DNA from: Liminaster sp045576355
GTDB lineage: Bacteria > Bacteroidota > Bacteroidia > Bacteroidales > UBA3663
Assembly (NCBI GenBank): GCA_045576355.1
Contig: JAZNGG010000052.1
Coordinates: 1 to 64,000 of the forward strand
Length of the DNA stretch: 64,000 bases
Direction of reading: 5' to 3'
Part shown: one piece after another, positions 26,781 through 36,435 of the stretch
How the letters are laid out: each line of letters begins with the position of its first letter
Position numbering within the stretch: position 1 is the stretch's first letter
Position numbers and translations under genes: made by a program
Notes under the pieces: model-generated
The model's database searches: none
Told to the model about the DNA's origin: nothing
Seen by the model: the letters and a program-made list of their open reading frames with translations, nothing else

Positions 26781-28070
26781 ATGAAAAAAGGTCTGTTTTC
26801 GCTATCACCTCTTCTTTTATTTCTATTTCTATATTTGGGGACAAGCATCATTGTAGGTGATTTCTATAAGATTCCTATCACAGTCGCATTTCTCATTTCC
26901 TCGATTTATGCCCTATCTATCACCCCTGGCAAACTTATTGATAGGGTTAAAATTTTTTCACAAGGAGCCGGAGAGTGTAACCTAATGCTTATGATATGGA
27001 TTTTCCTTTTGGCAGGGGCTTTTGCTTCCTCTGCAAAAGCCATGGGAGCAGTGGATGCTACGGTACACATGACCCTCCATATCCTCCCCGCCTCTCTCCT
27101 CCTTCCGGGTCTTTTTATCGCATCTTGTTTTATCTCATTAGCTATCGGGACATCTGTCGGCACCATTGCCGCTCTGACACCGGTCGCTGTCGGTATAGCC
27201 TCCTCTGCTGATGTCTCCATACCACTCATGATTGGACTCGTAGTGGGTGGAGCTTATTTTGGCGACAATCTTTCATTCATAAGCGACACGACAATTGCTG
27301 CAACGCAAACACAGGGATGTCGTATGAAAGACAAATTTGAAGTAAATTTTCGCATTGTCCTTCCTATAGCCATAATTGTAATGTTAGGTTATTTGCTTTT
27401 TGGACAAGATGTAAGCATCCCTGCCGTCCTTCCGACTTTGTCATTTTGGAAAGTTCTCCCCTACATCGCAGTCATCATCTCTGCCGTTTGTGGTCTCCAT
27501 GTGCTCTTAGTACTTATTTTAGGCATTTTGTTGAGTGGAACTATTGGCTTATTAGATGGTAGTTATGACCTGTTTGGGTGGTTTTCTTCGATGGCGGACG
27601 GGATGATGGGTATGAGCGAATTAATAATCATGACACTTTTAGCCGCAGGCATGTTGTCTCTGATCAGACACAATGGAGGCATAGATTACATCATTCGGCT
27701 GCTCACCCGTAGAATATCTTCAAAATCCGGTGCAGAAGCCTCTATTTCTGCCTTGGTTAGTCTTATCAATATTTGTACTGCCAATAACACAATTGCGATT
27801 ATTACATCAGGTCCTATCGCTGCAGATATTGCCCGTCGCTATAACATTGATAAAAGAAAAAGCGCAAGCCTCCTTGACACAGCTTCTTGCATTACTCAAG
27901 GCCTCCTCCCTTATGGTGCTCAATTACTGATCGCTGCAGGACTTGCCGAAGAAGCTATCGGAAATAAAATCAGCCCCATTAGCATCATGCCCTATTTATA
28001 TTATCCGATGACATTGGGAGTAGCAATCATCGTATGTATAGTGTTTAGATTACCACGAAAATATTCATAG
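26781..28070 (+). CDS. Na+/H+ antiporter, NhaC family
   Basis: This 429-residue protein has about 11-12 membrane helices. It would exchange Na+ for H+ across the inner membrane. NhaC-type marks are visible: IWIFLLAGAFASSAKAMGAVDATV, LAIGTSVGTIAALTPVAVGIA, and GGAYFGDNLSFISDTTIAATQTQGC, where the GDNLSPxSDTT motif is the family's best-known block. A second hairpin half carries TANNTIAIITSGPIAADIA. It lies between the Smr and TldE genes with very short gaps. It might also carry organic anions, as some family members do, but the antiporter call is most likely. Confidence 0.88.
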   Translation: MKKGLFSLSPLLLFLFLYLGTSIIVGDFYKIPITVAFLISSIYALSITPGKLIDRVKIFSQGAGECNLMLMIWIFLLAGAFASSAKAMGAVDATVHMTLHILPASLLLPGLFIASCFISLAIGTSVGTIAALTPVAVGIASSADVSIPLMIGLVVGGAYFGDNLSFISDTTIAATQTQGCRMKDKFEVNFRIVLPIAIIVMLGYLLFGQDVSIPAVLPTLSFWKVLPYIAVIISAVCGLHVLLVLILGILLSGTIGLLDGSYDLFGWFSSMADGMMGMSELIIMTLLAAGMLSLIRHNGGIDYIIRLLTRRISSKSGAEASISALVSLINICTANNTIAIITSGPIAADIARRYNIDKRKSASLLDTASCITQGLLPYGAQLLIAAGLAEEAIGNKISPISIMPYLYYPMTLGVAIIVCIVFRLPRKYS

Positions 28071-28084
28071 AGACTATCCGTATT

Positions 28085-29416
28085 ATGAAAATAAATGAAT
28101 ATGAGAGTTTGGCCGATTGGGCCGTCAGATGTGCAGTGAATGCCGGATGCCAGAGTGCCCGTGCTGAGCTGAATTATGTGCAGCACCTGAATGTGGAAGT
28201 TAGAAATGGAGCCTTGGAATCGCTGCAACAGAGCACCAGTCTCGGTCTCAACCTGCGTCTTTTTGTGGACAATAAGTATGGATCGATATCCACTAACAGA
28301 CTGCATCAGGAAGAACTTCAAAAGTTTATCCATGACGGCATCGCACAGACCCGTCTTTTAGGGGAAGATCCATGTCGGGCTCTCCCCGACCCTAATAGAT
28401 ATTACCGACCCAAAGACTCTGACGAAGATTTAGACATCTGTGATGATCAGATAGCAGAGAATCCGACCGAAGAGAAAATAGCTCTCATCACGCGAGCCTC
28501 TCAATATGACAAACTGCAAGCTCGCGATAGTCGAATCATCAGTGTCGAAGGCAATCTGCAAGACCGTATTGGGTGGCAATACATCTCTGACAGCCAAGGG
28601 TTCAGAGGATTGAGTAAAGCGAGTGTATGCTCAAGTTATATCTCTATAACAATGCAAACTGAAAAGGATGCTCGTCCTTCAGATTATGCACATGAAACCA
28701 CAATCTCATACTCAACGCTAAACACAGATTATCTGGCTGAAGAAGCATATAGGCGAACATTACAAAAAATCGGTGCCCACCCCATCCCATCAGGCATTTA
28801 CACCATCATCGTCGAGCCTCGTGTCATAGGTAAGCTTTTAGACCCCATGATTGATGTATTGGAAGGTGCATACATCTATCAAAAGCGTTCTTTCCTGGCC
28901 GATAAAAAGAGCAAAAGGATAGCATCCCCATTACTCACAATTCTGGACATCCCTCAAAAGAAAGGAGCATTAGGAGCTTGTTATTTTGATTACGAAGGCG
29001 TTGCTACGAAAAAACAAACCATCATTCACAAGGGTGTTTTACAGACTTTCTTTTTAGACACATACTACGCTAACAAACTCGATACTGCTCCCACATGCAG
29101 CACACCTAATGTCCTATGCATACCACCAGGCAAGAGGTCGTGCGAGGAGATTATAGCATCACAGAAATGTGCTTTACTTATCACCGGGTTTAATGGAGGG
29201 AATTATAACGAAGTGACAGGTGACTTTTCATTCGGCATCGAAGGGATGCTCATAAATGACGGAGTCATGACTACACCTGTTGCGGAAATGAATATCACCG
29301 GAAATCTCCTTCAGTTATGGAATGGACTTGTAGAAATCGGTAACGAAACACGACAAGTCTCAGCCGGATTTATACCTACATTAGTCTTCGATGGGGTGAC
29401 TTGCAATGGAGAATGA
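28085..29416 (+). CDS. TldD/PmbA family protein (TldE-like)
   Basis: This 443-residue protein belongs to the TldD/TldE (PmbA) family, whose members form a heterodimeric protease that trims peptides such as modified antibiotics. TldE lacks the metal-binding HExxxH motif of TldD, and none is seen here. The pattern SLGLNLRLFVDNKYGSISTNRLHQEEL near the start, PSGIYTIIVEPRVIGKLLDPMIDVLEGAYIYQKRSFL in the middle and NGGNYNEVTGDFSFGIEGMLI near the end fit TldE. No tldD partner is in the window. It is the last gene of the plus-strand run. Confidence 0.88.
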   Translation: MKINEYESLADWAVRCAVNAGCQSARAELNYVQHLNVEVRNGALESLQQSTSLGLNLRLFVDNKYGSISTNRLHQEELQKFIHDGIAQTRLLGEDPCRALPDPNRYYRPKDSDEDLDICDDQIAENPTEEKIALITRASQYDKLQARDSRIISVEGNLQDRIGWQYISDSQGFRGLSKASVCSSYISITMQTEKDARPSDYAHETTISYSTLNTDYLAEEAYRRTLQKIGAHPIPSGIYTIIVEPRVIGKLLDPMIDVLEGAYIYQKRSFLADKKSKRIASPLLTILDIPQKKGALGACYFDYEGVATKKQTIIHKGVLQTFFLDTYYANKLDTAPTCSTPNVLCIPPGKRSCEEIIASQKCALLITGFNGGNYNEVTGDFSFGIEGMLINDGVMTTPVAEMNITGNLLQLWNGLVEIGNETRQVSAGFIPTLVFDGVTCNGE

Positions 29417-29472
29417 TCAGCAGTGTAATAGAAATATAAATTCCTCAGCGGCATCAATACATTGATTATTTT

Positions 29473-30045
29473 TTATTTCTGCAATAACCATTCTACTGCC
29501 GGGACAATATAATCCCGCACGGTAGATTCGGTGGGATAATGTCTTCCAGGAATCAGCGTCCGATAAATATAACGCTGTTTATAACGATGAGCCGAGAGAC
29601 GTGTATAAAGGTCATAACGTGCAAAAAGTCCTAAAGTAATCTCTTTTTCCGAAGTTGTGAGATGATCATATTGATGTAACTCCAGATTGCGATACGCACG
29701 GCATAACTCCGGGGTAATTTCAAAATATGGGATACCATCCAAACGAGGATGTTTATATCTCCTTTTACCTAAAAATATCCGAAAAAAACATGTCCCTAAA
29801 CTGGGATTGATAAGCACTTTCTTCATGCCACGATATTTTTGTGCCATAAAGCCACCTAATGAGTGTCCGACTAAAATGTCTATTTTTTCATCCTCTATTA
29901 TTTTGTCAATAATAGAAAAACTAATTTCTGGTTTGATACTCAAATCCGGGGTAATTATGCGATGTTGAGGGAGGTATTTCCTGAGAAATGCGGCAGTCTC
30001 TGAGGCATGACTTGAGGCCATGCCATGAAGATATAAGATGTTCAT
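29473..30045 (-). CDS. YqiA/UPF0227-like alpha/beta hydrolase (esterase)
   Basis: This 190-residue protein opens MNILYLHGMASSHASETAAFLRKYLPQ, typical of YqiA/YcfP small esterases. The nucleophile serine lies in VGHSLGGFMAQKY and a C-terminal histidine in IPGRHYPTESTVRDYIVPAVEWL probably completes the triad. It has no signal peptide, so it acts in the cytoplasm. The natural ester substrate is not known. It runs toward the plus-strand TldE gene with a 56-bp gap. Confidence 0.85.
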   Translation of the reverse strand: MNILYLHGMASSHASETAAFLRKYLPQHRIITPDLSIKPEISFSIIDKIIEDEKIDILVGHSLGGFMAQKYRGMKKVLINPSLGTCFFRIFLGKRRYKHPRLDGIPYFEITPELCRAYRNLELHQYDHLTTSEKEITLGLFARYDLYTRLSAHRYKQRYIYRTLIPGRHYPTESTVRDYIVPAVEWLLQK

Positions 30046-30102
30046 TTTTAACAGAATAATTAAATTTTAATTACAAAAGTGTCGTGACAAAAGATTAATC
30101 TC

Positions 30103-30900
30103 TTAATCTTTGGGAATTTTTAGATTATTCTCTTTAAATAATAGGTCTATCTTCCTTTCTAAACGATTTAATTGTTTGACCACTTCATCATTATTATCGC
30201 TCACCATCGCATCGACAAAAACAGAGTTTACCAGCGACATACCAATGACCCCTCCCATGACAAGTAAGCAACAGAAATAGGCCTTACATAGATATCCGAC
30301 TAAGGGTGTCGTGGTTTTGGATAAGGTGTCTGGTATCTCATACCAACCTTCTTCGGTAAAAAGACGAAAAACCGTATAGACAGAATCAATCGGTGTAGAA
30401 AAATATTGTGGCGCAACGTCTTTAAAAAGCGAACAGCTTATAAGAGCAAAAATCAAGAGGACAATGATAAAACCGACAAAAAGTGGTAGGCACTGACGCA
30501 TCGCACTCATAAAAGCGGTAACGAGTTGCCCGAAATTGGGAAACAAATGTATGACTCGAAAAAAGCGAAGTGCGCGTAAAGAGCGAAATACGATCATGAT
30601 AGACAAATCATGAAAATTAAGCGGAGAAATGAAATTGATTAACGAAGGGATAGATATCATAACCAGGAAAAAATCCATCCTATTCCACCACGATTGCCAA
30701 TAGCCTTTAAACCTCATAATTTTTATTTTAAAAACCATCTCAATCGTAAAAATTATGATACAAAGAATGTCAATATAAGAAAAAATCGGAGAGTTCATCC
30801 CACTCTCTTGTAGGAATATTGTGAGCGCATTAACAAAAATGACAGAAAGAATAAAACGCTCATCAATGATTTTTTTTGCCCAATTAATCATGGTAATCAA
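30103..30900 (-). CDS. voltage-gated-type cation channel (ion transporter, NaChBac-like)
   Basis: This 265-residue protein has six membrane helices, the size of a single-domain bacterial voltage-gated channel that assembles as a tetramer. Helix S4 carries regularly spaced arginines (IVFRSLRALRFFRVIHLFP). The pore turn between S5 and S6 reads FRLFTEEGWYEIP. In NaChBac the filter is LESWAS, so the doubled Glu and Gly insertion differ and the ion preference cannot be read off. A C-terminal coiled coil (EVVKQLNRLERKIDLLF) fits the tetramerising helix of these channels. A promoter -7 box is at 30914. Confidence 0.88.
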   Translation of the reverse strand: MITMINWAKKIIDERFILSVIFVNALTIFLQESGMNSPIFSYIDILCIIIFTIEMVFKIKIMRFKGYWQSWWNRMDFFLVMISIPSLINFISPLNFHDLSIMIVFRSLRALRFFRVIHLFPNFGQLVTAFMSAMRQCLPLFVGFIIVLLIFALISCSLFKDVAPQYFSTPIDSVYTVFRLFTEEGWYEIPDTLSKTTTPLVGYLCKAYFCCLLVMGGVIGMSLVNSVFVDAMVSDNNDEVVKQLNRLERKIDLLFKENNLKIPKD

Positions 30901-30913
30901 TTATTTTTATATG

Positions 30914-30921
30914 CAAAGATA
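30914..30921 (-). promoter_or_regulatory. promoter -7 box for ion channel gene
   Basis: TATCTTTG exactly matches TAnnTTTG, 14 nt before the start codon. The -33 box is unclear. Confidence 0.5.
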
Positions 30922-31226
30922 ACTATTTTTGAACGAAAACGATACGTATTATTCAGAAAAATGAACATGTAAATCAAATAATTATGCATGAATTGAAATT
31001 TTAACACTCCAACTTATTATGATATAAACACATAAATAATTATTTTACACTGATATAACGCGAGTTACATTATTCATTAAGACTCACATTCTATGCACTA
31101 TAGATTGAGTATTTGAATGTTTCTCAGATAATCTTGCTACTTTGTATATTTATCGCATACCTATACAGTTCAGCTTTTATACTACAATGAAAGAAAAAAA
31201 GGGAGAAATCAGAGAAATAAACGGGT

Positions 31227-31308
31227 CTCGATGATAGAAAAACTACATCGCGTAGAAAATAGAATTTCATCGCGTAGAAATTCAAACTCCATCGCGATAA
31301 AATTTTAT
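31227..31308. repeat. 22-bp-period CGCG array, locus A
   Basis: CGCG cores at 31249-31252, 31271-31274 and 31293-31296 are spaced exactly 22 bp. A fourth, degenerate core (CTCG) lies one period before, at 31227. Each full unit begins CATCGCG and continues with an A/T-rich GAAA..TT tail. The array lies between the PFOR stop and the ion channel start. It shares the 14 bases AAAACTACATCGCG with locus B at 43042-43115. No gene overlaps. A 65-aa minus-strand ORF here is a chance frame. Confidence 0.7.
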
Positions 31309-31415
31309 TCCCATTTTTCATTAAAATACAGCCTGTTTTCGGTCATTATTTTTATGAAATACGATTCTCTTCCATCTGCACACAAAATGTATATTTCGTG
31401 TATATATAATAAATA

Positions 31416-31441
31416 GCGACCCTCCACATTGGGAGAGTCGC
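31416..31441 (-). terminator. PFOR terminator
   Basis: A stem of about 9 pairs with one mismatch (GCGAC.CTCC / GGAG.GTCGC) lies 35 nt after the PFOR stop. An AT-rich tract follows in the minus direction. Confidence 0.55.
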
Positions 31442-31475
31442 CATCAGAAGTTTTGATTATAATCTTAACGAGTAA

Positions 31476-34400
31476 TTATTGCTCGTTTGACCAATCCATT
31501 TTGCTCATGCGTACATAAGATGCGTAGCGCTTCTTAGCCATCTCTTCACAAGCAGCAAAGAGGTCAGCAGCTTCAGTCGGGTATTGCTTCATCACAGATG
31601 CGAAACGAACTTCACCCTTCAAGAAGTCTTGGAAACCATCCCACTGTGGCTCCTTAGAGTCGAGTGAGAACGGATTCTTGCCTTCTGCCTCAAGAGCCGG
31701 GTTGTAGCGCCACAAGTGCCAGTAACCACAAGCTACTGCAGCAGCCTCTTCAGCCTGAGCCTTGCCCATACCCTTCTTCAAACCATGGTTGATACAAGGA
31801 GCATAAGCTATGATGATTGATGGTCCGGGATATGCCTCTGCTTCACGAATTGCCTTCAAGCACTGAGCCTGGTCTGCACCCATAGCAATCTGTGCTACAT
31901 ATACATAACCATAAGTAGTGGCAATCATACCGAGGTCTTTCTTGCGTACACGCTTACCAGAAGCGGCAAACTTAGCGATAGCACCGAGCGGGGTAGATTT
32001 TGAAGACTGACCACCGGTGTTAGAGTAAACCTCAGTGTCGAGTACGAGGATGTTAACATCTTCGCCACTTGCAATCACGTGATCAAGACCACCATATCCG
32101 ATGTCATAAGAAGCACCATCACCACCGATAATCCACTGACTGCGTTTAACAAGATAGTGACTCAACTCTGCCAGTTTAGTGCAAGTCTCGCATCCCTTAG
32201 CTGCACCTTCCTCGATCATCGGTTTCAGTTTAGCAGCAGCAGCCTTAGATGCTTCAGCGTCTTCCTTACCATCGATCCACTCTTGAGCAGCAGCCTTAAA
32301 TTCGGCAGGGGTGCAATCGCAAGCAATCGCTTCGGTCAAAATAGCCTCTACACGAGCTTTCATCTTCTTATTGGCAAGAACCATACCGAGACCAAACTCG
32401 CAGAAGTCCTCAAACAATGAGTTTGCCCATGCCGGACCTTGACCCTTCTCATTGGTAGTATAAGGAGTAGAAGGAATAGAACCTGAGTAGATAGAAGAAC
32501 AACCGGTAGCGTTGGCAACAATCTCACGGTCACCGAAGAGCTGAGAAATCAACTTCACATAAGGAGTTTCACCACAGCCGGAGCAAGCACCAGAGAACTC
32601 AAACAATGGAGTAGCAAACTGTGAGTTCTTAGGACTTTGCTTGATGTCAACAAGGTCTTGTTTGCTCTTGACATTCTTCACGCAGTAATCCCAATTAGCA
32701 GCTTCGCCAAGTTCGCCTTCGAGGGGAACCATCTTGAGTGCAGGACCTCCCAATTTCGGGTTTCCAGGACATACGTCAACACAATTGCCGCAACCCAAGC
32801 AGTCCATAACACCTACTTGCATACGGAACTGCATGCCCTTCATTGTAGCAGGAGCTTTCACTTCGAGTGTAGTAGCATTCAAGCCAGCAGCCTCTGCCTC
32901 GTCCATAACGAATGGACGGATACAAGAGTGAGGACAAACGAAGGCACATTTGTTACACTGGATACATTTATCAGCCTCCCATGTAGGAACGAAAGCAGCT
33001 ACACCACGTTTCTCATAGGCAGCTGTGCCCTGTGGCCAAGTACCATCCTCGATACCTTTAAATGCAGATACAGGGAGCAAATCTCCATTTTGTGCATTGA
33101 TGGGGCGAACAACTTCGTTGATGAATGCCGGATCATCATTAGCAACAACTTCATCAGCAGGAAGATTTGCCCATGAGGCATCAACATCCAACTTCTTGTA
33201 CTCACCTCCACGATCAACGGCAGCATAGTTCTTGTTTACGATATCTTCACCCTTCTTGCCATAAGACTTAACGATAAATTTCTTCATCTGCTCGATGGCC
33301 AAATCTACAGGAATAACCTCTGTGATGCGGAAGAAAGCGCTCTGAAGGATAGTATTAGTACGATTTCCAAGACCAATCTCCTGAGCAATCTTTGTAGCGT
33401 TGATGTAATAAACAGTGATGTTATTCTCTGCGAAATACTTCTTCACATTGTTTGGCAAATTGGCAGCCAACTCCTCTCCTTCCCAAATAGTGTTCAAAAG
33501 GAAAGTACCATTCTTCTGAAGACCACGAGTTACATCATACATCTTCAAATAAGCCTGTACGTGGCAAGCTACGAAGTTAGGTGTAGTTACCAAGTAAGTA
33601 GAGCGAATCGGATTGTCACCGAAACGGAGGTGTGAACAAGTGAAACCACCTGACTTCTTAGAGTCATAAGAGAAATAAGCCTGACAATGCTTATTAGTGT
33701 TATCACCGATAATCTTAACAGAGTTCTTATTTGCTCCTACTGTACCATCAGCACCAAGACCAAAGAACTTAGCCTGGAACATGCCATCGCCACCCATAGC
33801 AATCTCTTCTTTTTGTGGAAGAGAAGTAAATGTCACGTCGTCAACAATACCAACTGTGAAACCATTCTTCGGTTGTGGCAAAGCAAGATTCTCATATACA
33901 GAAAGGATCTGAGCAGGAGTTGTATCGTTAGATCCCAAGCCGTAGCGACCCCCCACGATAACGGGAGCATCAGCTTGTCCATAGAAACACTCCTTAACAT
34001 CGAGGTATAAAGGCTCGCCATTAGCTCCCGGCTCTTTTGTACGATCCAGAACAGCAATGCGTTTAGCAGTCTTAGGCACAGCAGCCAAGAAATGCTTAGC
34101 AGAGAACGGACGATAGAGGTGAACGCTCACCATACCTACCTTTTCTCCTTGTGCAGTCAAGTAATCAATAGCCTCACGAGCAGCCTCAGTAGCTGAACCC
34201 ATCAAGATGATTACGCGCTCAGCATCTTCAGCACCATAATAATTAAAGAGACCATATTTGCGACCGGTGATTTCAGAAATCTTGTCCATGTATTCCTCTA
34301 CGATAGCGGGTACGTTAGCGTAGTAGTTGTTACAAGACTCGCGGTGAGCAAAGAATGTATCAGGGTTTTCAGCCATACCGCGTGCCACAGGCTTCTCTGG

Positions 34401-35027
34401 AGTGAGAGCACGACTGCGGAATTCGGCCAAAGCCTGTTGGTCAATCAACGGAGCGAGGTCTTCGTTCTCAAGCATCTCAATCTTCTGAATCTCATGAGAT
34501 GTACGGAAACCATCGAAGAAGTTCAAGAATGGTACACGGCTCTTAATAGTAGCCAAATGAGCTACACCGGCTAAGTCCATAACTTCCTGAACAGAACCTT
34601 CAGCCAACATAGCGAAGCCTGTCTGACGACAAGACATCACATCCTGATGGTCACCAAAGATACAGAGAGCATGAGAAGCCAAAGTACGAGCAGACACATG
34701 GAAAACGCAAGGAAGGAACTCACCAGCAATCTTATACATGTTAGGAATCATCAAAAGAAGACCCTGTGATGCAGTATAAGTTGAAGTCAAAGCACCTGCC
34801 TGAAGTGAACCATGAACGGCACCGGCGGCACCGCCTTCTGATTGCATTTCCTGTACCAACACAGTCTCACCAAAGATGTTTTTGCGGCCTTGTGCTGCCC
34901 ACTCATCTACGTATTCAGCCATCGTAGAAGATGGAGTGATGGGATAGATAGCTGCTACTTCGCTAAACATATACGAGATATGAGCGGCAGCCTGGTTACC
35001 ATCACATGTCAAAAATTTTTTTGCCAT
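31476..35027 (-). CDS. nifJ: pyruvate:ferredoxin (flavodoxin) oxidoreductase
   Basis: This 1183-residue single-chain enzyme splits pyruvate to acetyl-CoA and CO2 and passes electrons to ferredoxin. Length matches the family (about 1170-1190). The N-terminal domain opens CDGNQAAAHISYMFSEVAAIYPITPSSTMAE. The two-cluster ferredoxin domain shows CIQCNKCAFVCPHSC (first Cys is residue 688) and CLGCGNCVDVCPGNP. A third cluster is bound around CSGCGETPY. The thiamine diphosphate site has GCSSIYSGSIPSTPYTTNEKGQGPAWANSLFED and GGDGASYDIGYGGLDHV. It is the main pyruvate-oxidising step in anaerobic Bacteroidales. The ferredoxin at 50764 is a likely electron partner. Confidence 0.98.
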   Translation of the reverse strand: MAKKFLTCDGNQAAAHISYMFSEVAAIYPITPSSTMAEYVDEWAAQGRKNIFGETVLVQEMQSEGGAAGAVHGSLQAGALTSTYTASQGLLLMIPNMYKIAGEFLPCVFHVSARTLASHALCIFGDHQDVMSCRQTGFAMLAEGSVQEVMDLAGVAHLATIKSRVPFLNFFDGFRTSHEIQKIEMLENEDLAPLIDQQALAEFRSRALTPEKPVARGMAENPDTFFAHRESCNNYYANVPAIVEEYMDKISEITGRKYGLFNYYGAEDAERVIILMGSATEAAREAIDYLTAQGEKVGMVSVHLYRPFSAKHFLAAVPKTAKRIAVLDRTKEPGANGEPLYLDVKECFYGQADAPVIVGGRYGLGSNDTTPAQILSVYENLALPQPKNGFTVGIVDDVTFTSLPQKEEIAMGGDGMFQAKFFGLGADGTVGANKNSVKIIGDNTNKHCQAYFSYDSKKSGGFTCSHLRFGDNPIRSTYLVTTPNFVACHVQAYLKMYDVTRGLQKNGTFLLNTIWEGEELAANLPNNVKKYFAENNITVYYINATKIAQEIGLGNRTNTILQSAFFRITEVIPVDLAIEQMKKFIVKSYGKKGEDIVNKNYAAVDRGGEYKKLDVDASWANLPADEVVANDDPAFINEVVRPINAQNGDLLPVSAFKGIEDGTWPQGTAAYEKRGVAAFVPTWEADKCIQCNKCAFVCPHSCIRPFVMDEAEAAGLNATTLEVKAPATMKGMQFRMQVGVMDCLGCGNCVDVCPGNPKLGGPALKMVPLEGELGEAANWDYCVKNVKSKQDLVDIKQSPKNSQFATPLFEFSGACSGCGETPYVKLISQLFGDREIVANATGCSSIYSGSIPSTPYTTNEKGQGPAWANSLFEDFCEFGLGMVLANKKMKARVEAILTEAIACDCTPAEFKAAAQEWIDGKEDAEASKAAAAKLKPMIEEGAAKGCETCTKLAELSHYLVKRSQWIIGGDGASYDIGYGGLDHVIASGEDVNILVLDTEVYSNTGGQSSKSTPLGAIAKFAASGKRVRKKDLGMIATTYGYVYVAQIAMGADQAQCLKAIREAEAYPGPSIIIAYAPCINHGLKKGMGKAQAEEAAAVACGYWHLWRYNPALEAEGKNPFSLDSKEPQWDGFQDFLKGEVRFASVMKQYPTEAADLFAACEEMAKKRYASYVRMSKMDWSNEQ

Positions 35028-35093
35028 TGTTTTGGGTTTAAAAGAATTGATGTTAGTAATATTGTGTTCTATGTAGTATAGAATAAAATAGTT

Positions 35094-36278
35094 TTAATAA
35101 AGGAATCCGAACAACCAAAGAGGAATCACGTTACCATGACCAGTCTCAAAGTTATCAATCGCATAGTAGTGTTCCGGATTGTTCTTTGTGCGTACGACCC
35201 AATCACAAACACGGAAGCGGTCCTTATGGTTGACTAAGAACTGCACATTACGCTCTGTGCATTTATTGAGTCTGTTATCTTTGTGAATCATATTATAGAA
35301 GAAAGTCTCACGTATCTGACGCGGCTCCACCTCATTAAGACATGTCGGATAAAGGATGTTTGTGTTATGCATATACACAACAGCAGGCTTTTTGGGGAAC
35401 TGCTCGTCTTCACCATATAACATATTAATAAGTCGAGCCTCTTTAAGATAACTCAAATAATTGACCACCGTCGCACGAGATGTCTCAATGCTCTTAGCCA
35501 AAAGACTGACGTTGGGAGAGCAAGGAGCTTCTTGTGCCAAGATATGGAGAAGTTTCTTCAACTTAGGCAAATAGCTTAATTCTATTTCTTTCAAGAAAAG
35601 AATATCTACCTCCAACATAGTATTCATATTCTTGATAAGCATTTCCGAATAATTTTTATCCTCTAAAAAGAAAGGATAAAAACCATGATGAATATACTCT
35701 TTGAAATAAGCTAAAGGCTTTATCTTAGAACAAATTTCTGTGGCAATCGCTTCGTGATTTTTCAGCAATTCATCATAAGTAATAGGACGAAAATCTGTCT
35801 CCAACTTCAGATTGATATATTCTCTAAAAGAGAATCCTCTCAAATTGTAAGAATCTACTATACCATTAAGTATCGGATTTTCTTCTTTAAGACGCATTAC
35901 CGTAGAACCCGCAAATATCACTTGCACTTTCGGATATTGGTCATGAATAAACTTAAGTTCTTCAGACCATCCGGGATACTTGAATATCTCGTCTATTAAT
36001 AATGTACGACCACCTTGCTGCTGAAATTGAGCTATAAACTCCCTTAACGTATGAGTAAAGAAATAGAAGTGGTTCATGTTGATATACAAACACCGCTTAT
36101 CATTAGGACCATACTTCTCTAATGCATATTGCAATAAAAAAGTAGTTTTACCCACTCCTCTACTGCCTTTAATGCCTATTAATCGACTATTCCAATTAAT
36201 CTCATCCATTAAGCCACGACGTACAGGGCTATAGACATGCTCAACAAGATACTTGTGTGTTCTATAAAATGTCTCCAC
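35094..36278 (-). CDS. AAA ATPase, DUF4143-related superfamily
   Basis: This 394-residue protein has a Walker A loop GIKGSRGVGKTTFLLQ near residue 35-50 and a Walker B-like TLLIDEIFKYPGW near 90-105. AGSTVMRLKEE follows as the sensor region. The C-terminal part has a winged-helix-like segment (SLLAKSIETSRATVVNYLSYLKEARLI) and a nuclease-like end, as in the common bacterial ATPase family with DUF4143-type tails. Physiological roles are unproven. It starts from its own consensus promoter at 36311-36341 and ends 66 nt before PFOR. Confidence 0.85.
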   Translation of the reverse strand: METFYRTHKYLVEHVYSPVRRGLMDEINWNSRLIGIKGSRGVGKTTFLLQYALEKYGPNDKRCLYINMNHFYFFTHTLREFIAQFQQQGGRTLLIDEIFKYPGWSEELKFIHDQYPKVQVIFAGSTVMRLKEENPILNGIVDSYNLRGFSFREYINLKLETDFRPITYDELLKNHEAIATEICSKIKPLAYFKEYIHHGFYPFFLEDKNYSEMLIKNMNTMLEVDILFLKEIELSYLPKLKKLLHILAQEAPCSPNVSLLAKSIETSRATVVNYLSYLKEARLINMLYGEDEQFPKKPAVVYMHNTNILYPTCLNEVEPRQIRETFFYNMIHKDNRLNKCTERNVQFLVNHKDRFRVCDWVVRTKNNPEHYYAIDNFETGHGNVIPLWLFGFLY

Positions 36279-36310
36279 AACGAATACGTTTTAGAAAGGT
36301 TTTACGAGTG

Positions 36311-36341
36311 CAAATATAATTAAGAATATTCAGTCTGCAAA
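36311..36341 (-). promoter_or_regulatory. consensus promoter of AAA ATPase gene
   Basis: TTTG (36341-36338), a 19-nt spacer and TATATTTG (36318-36311) match the Bacteroidetes sigma consensus fully. The predicted leader is about 25 nt. Confidence 0.7.
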
Positions 36342-36435
36342 GTCTATCTTGCATTTTTTCTGTTTTTTTTGAAAAATATTTTAATTTTGCTTTAGGTTCA
36401 ATAATTTATAATCTTGCCTCCTATGTCACAAAAAC

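Noticed and set aside
31227..31308. CRISPR array
   Set aside because: The 22-bp units abut each other, so there are no spacers, and no cas genes are in the window.
32637..33176. 179-aa plus-strand ORF inside the PFOR gene
   Set aside because: Shadow of PFOR; no independent promoter or family resemblance.
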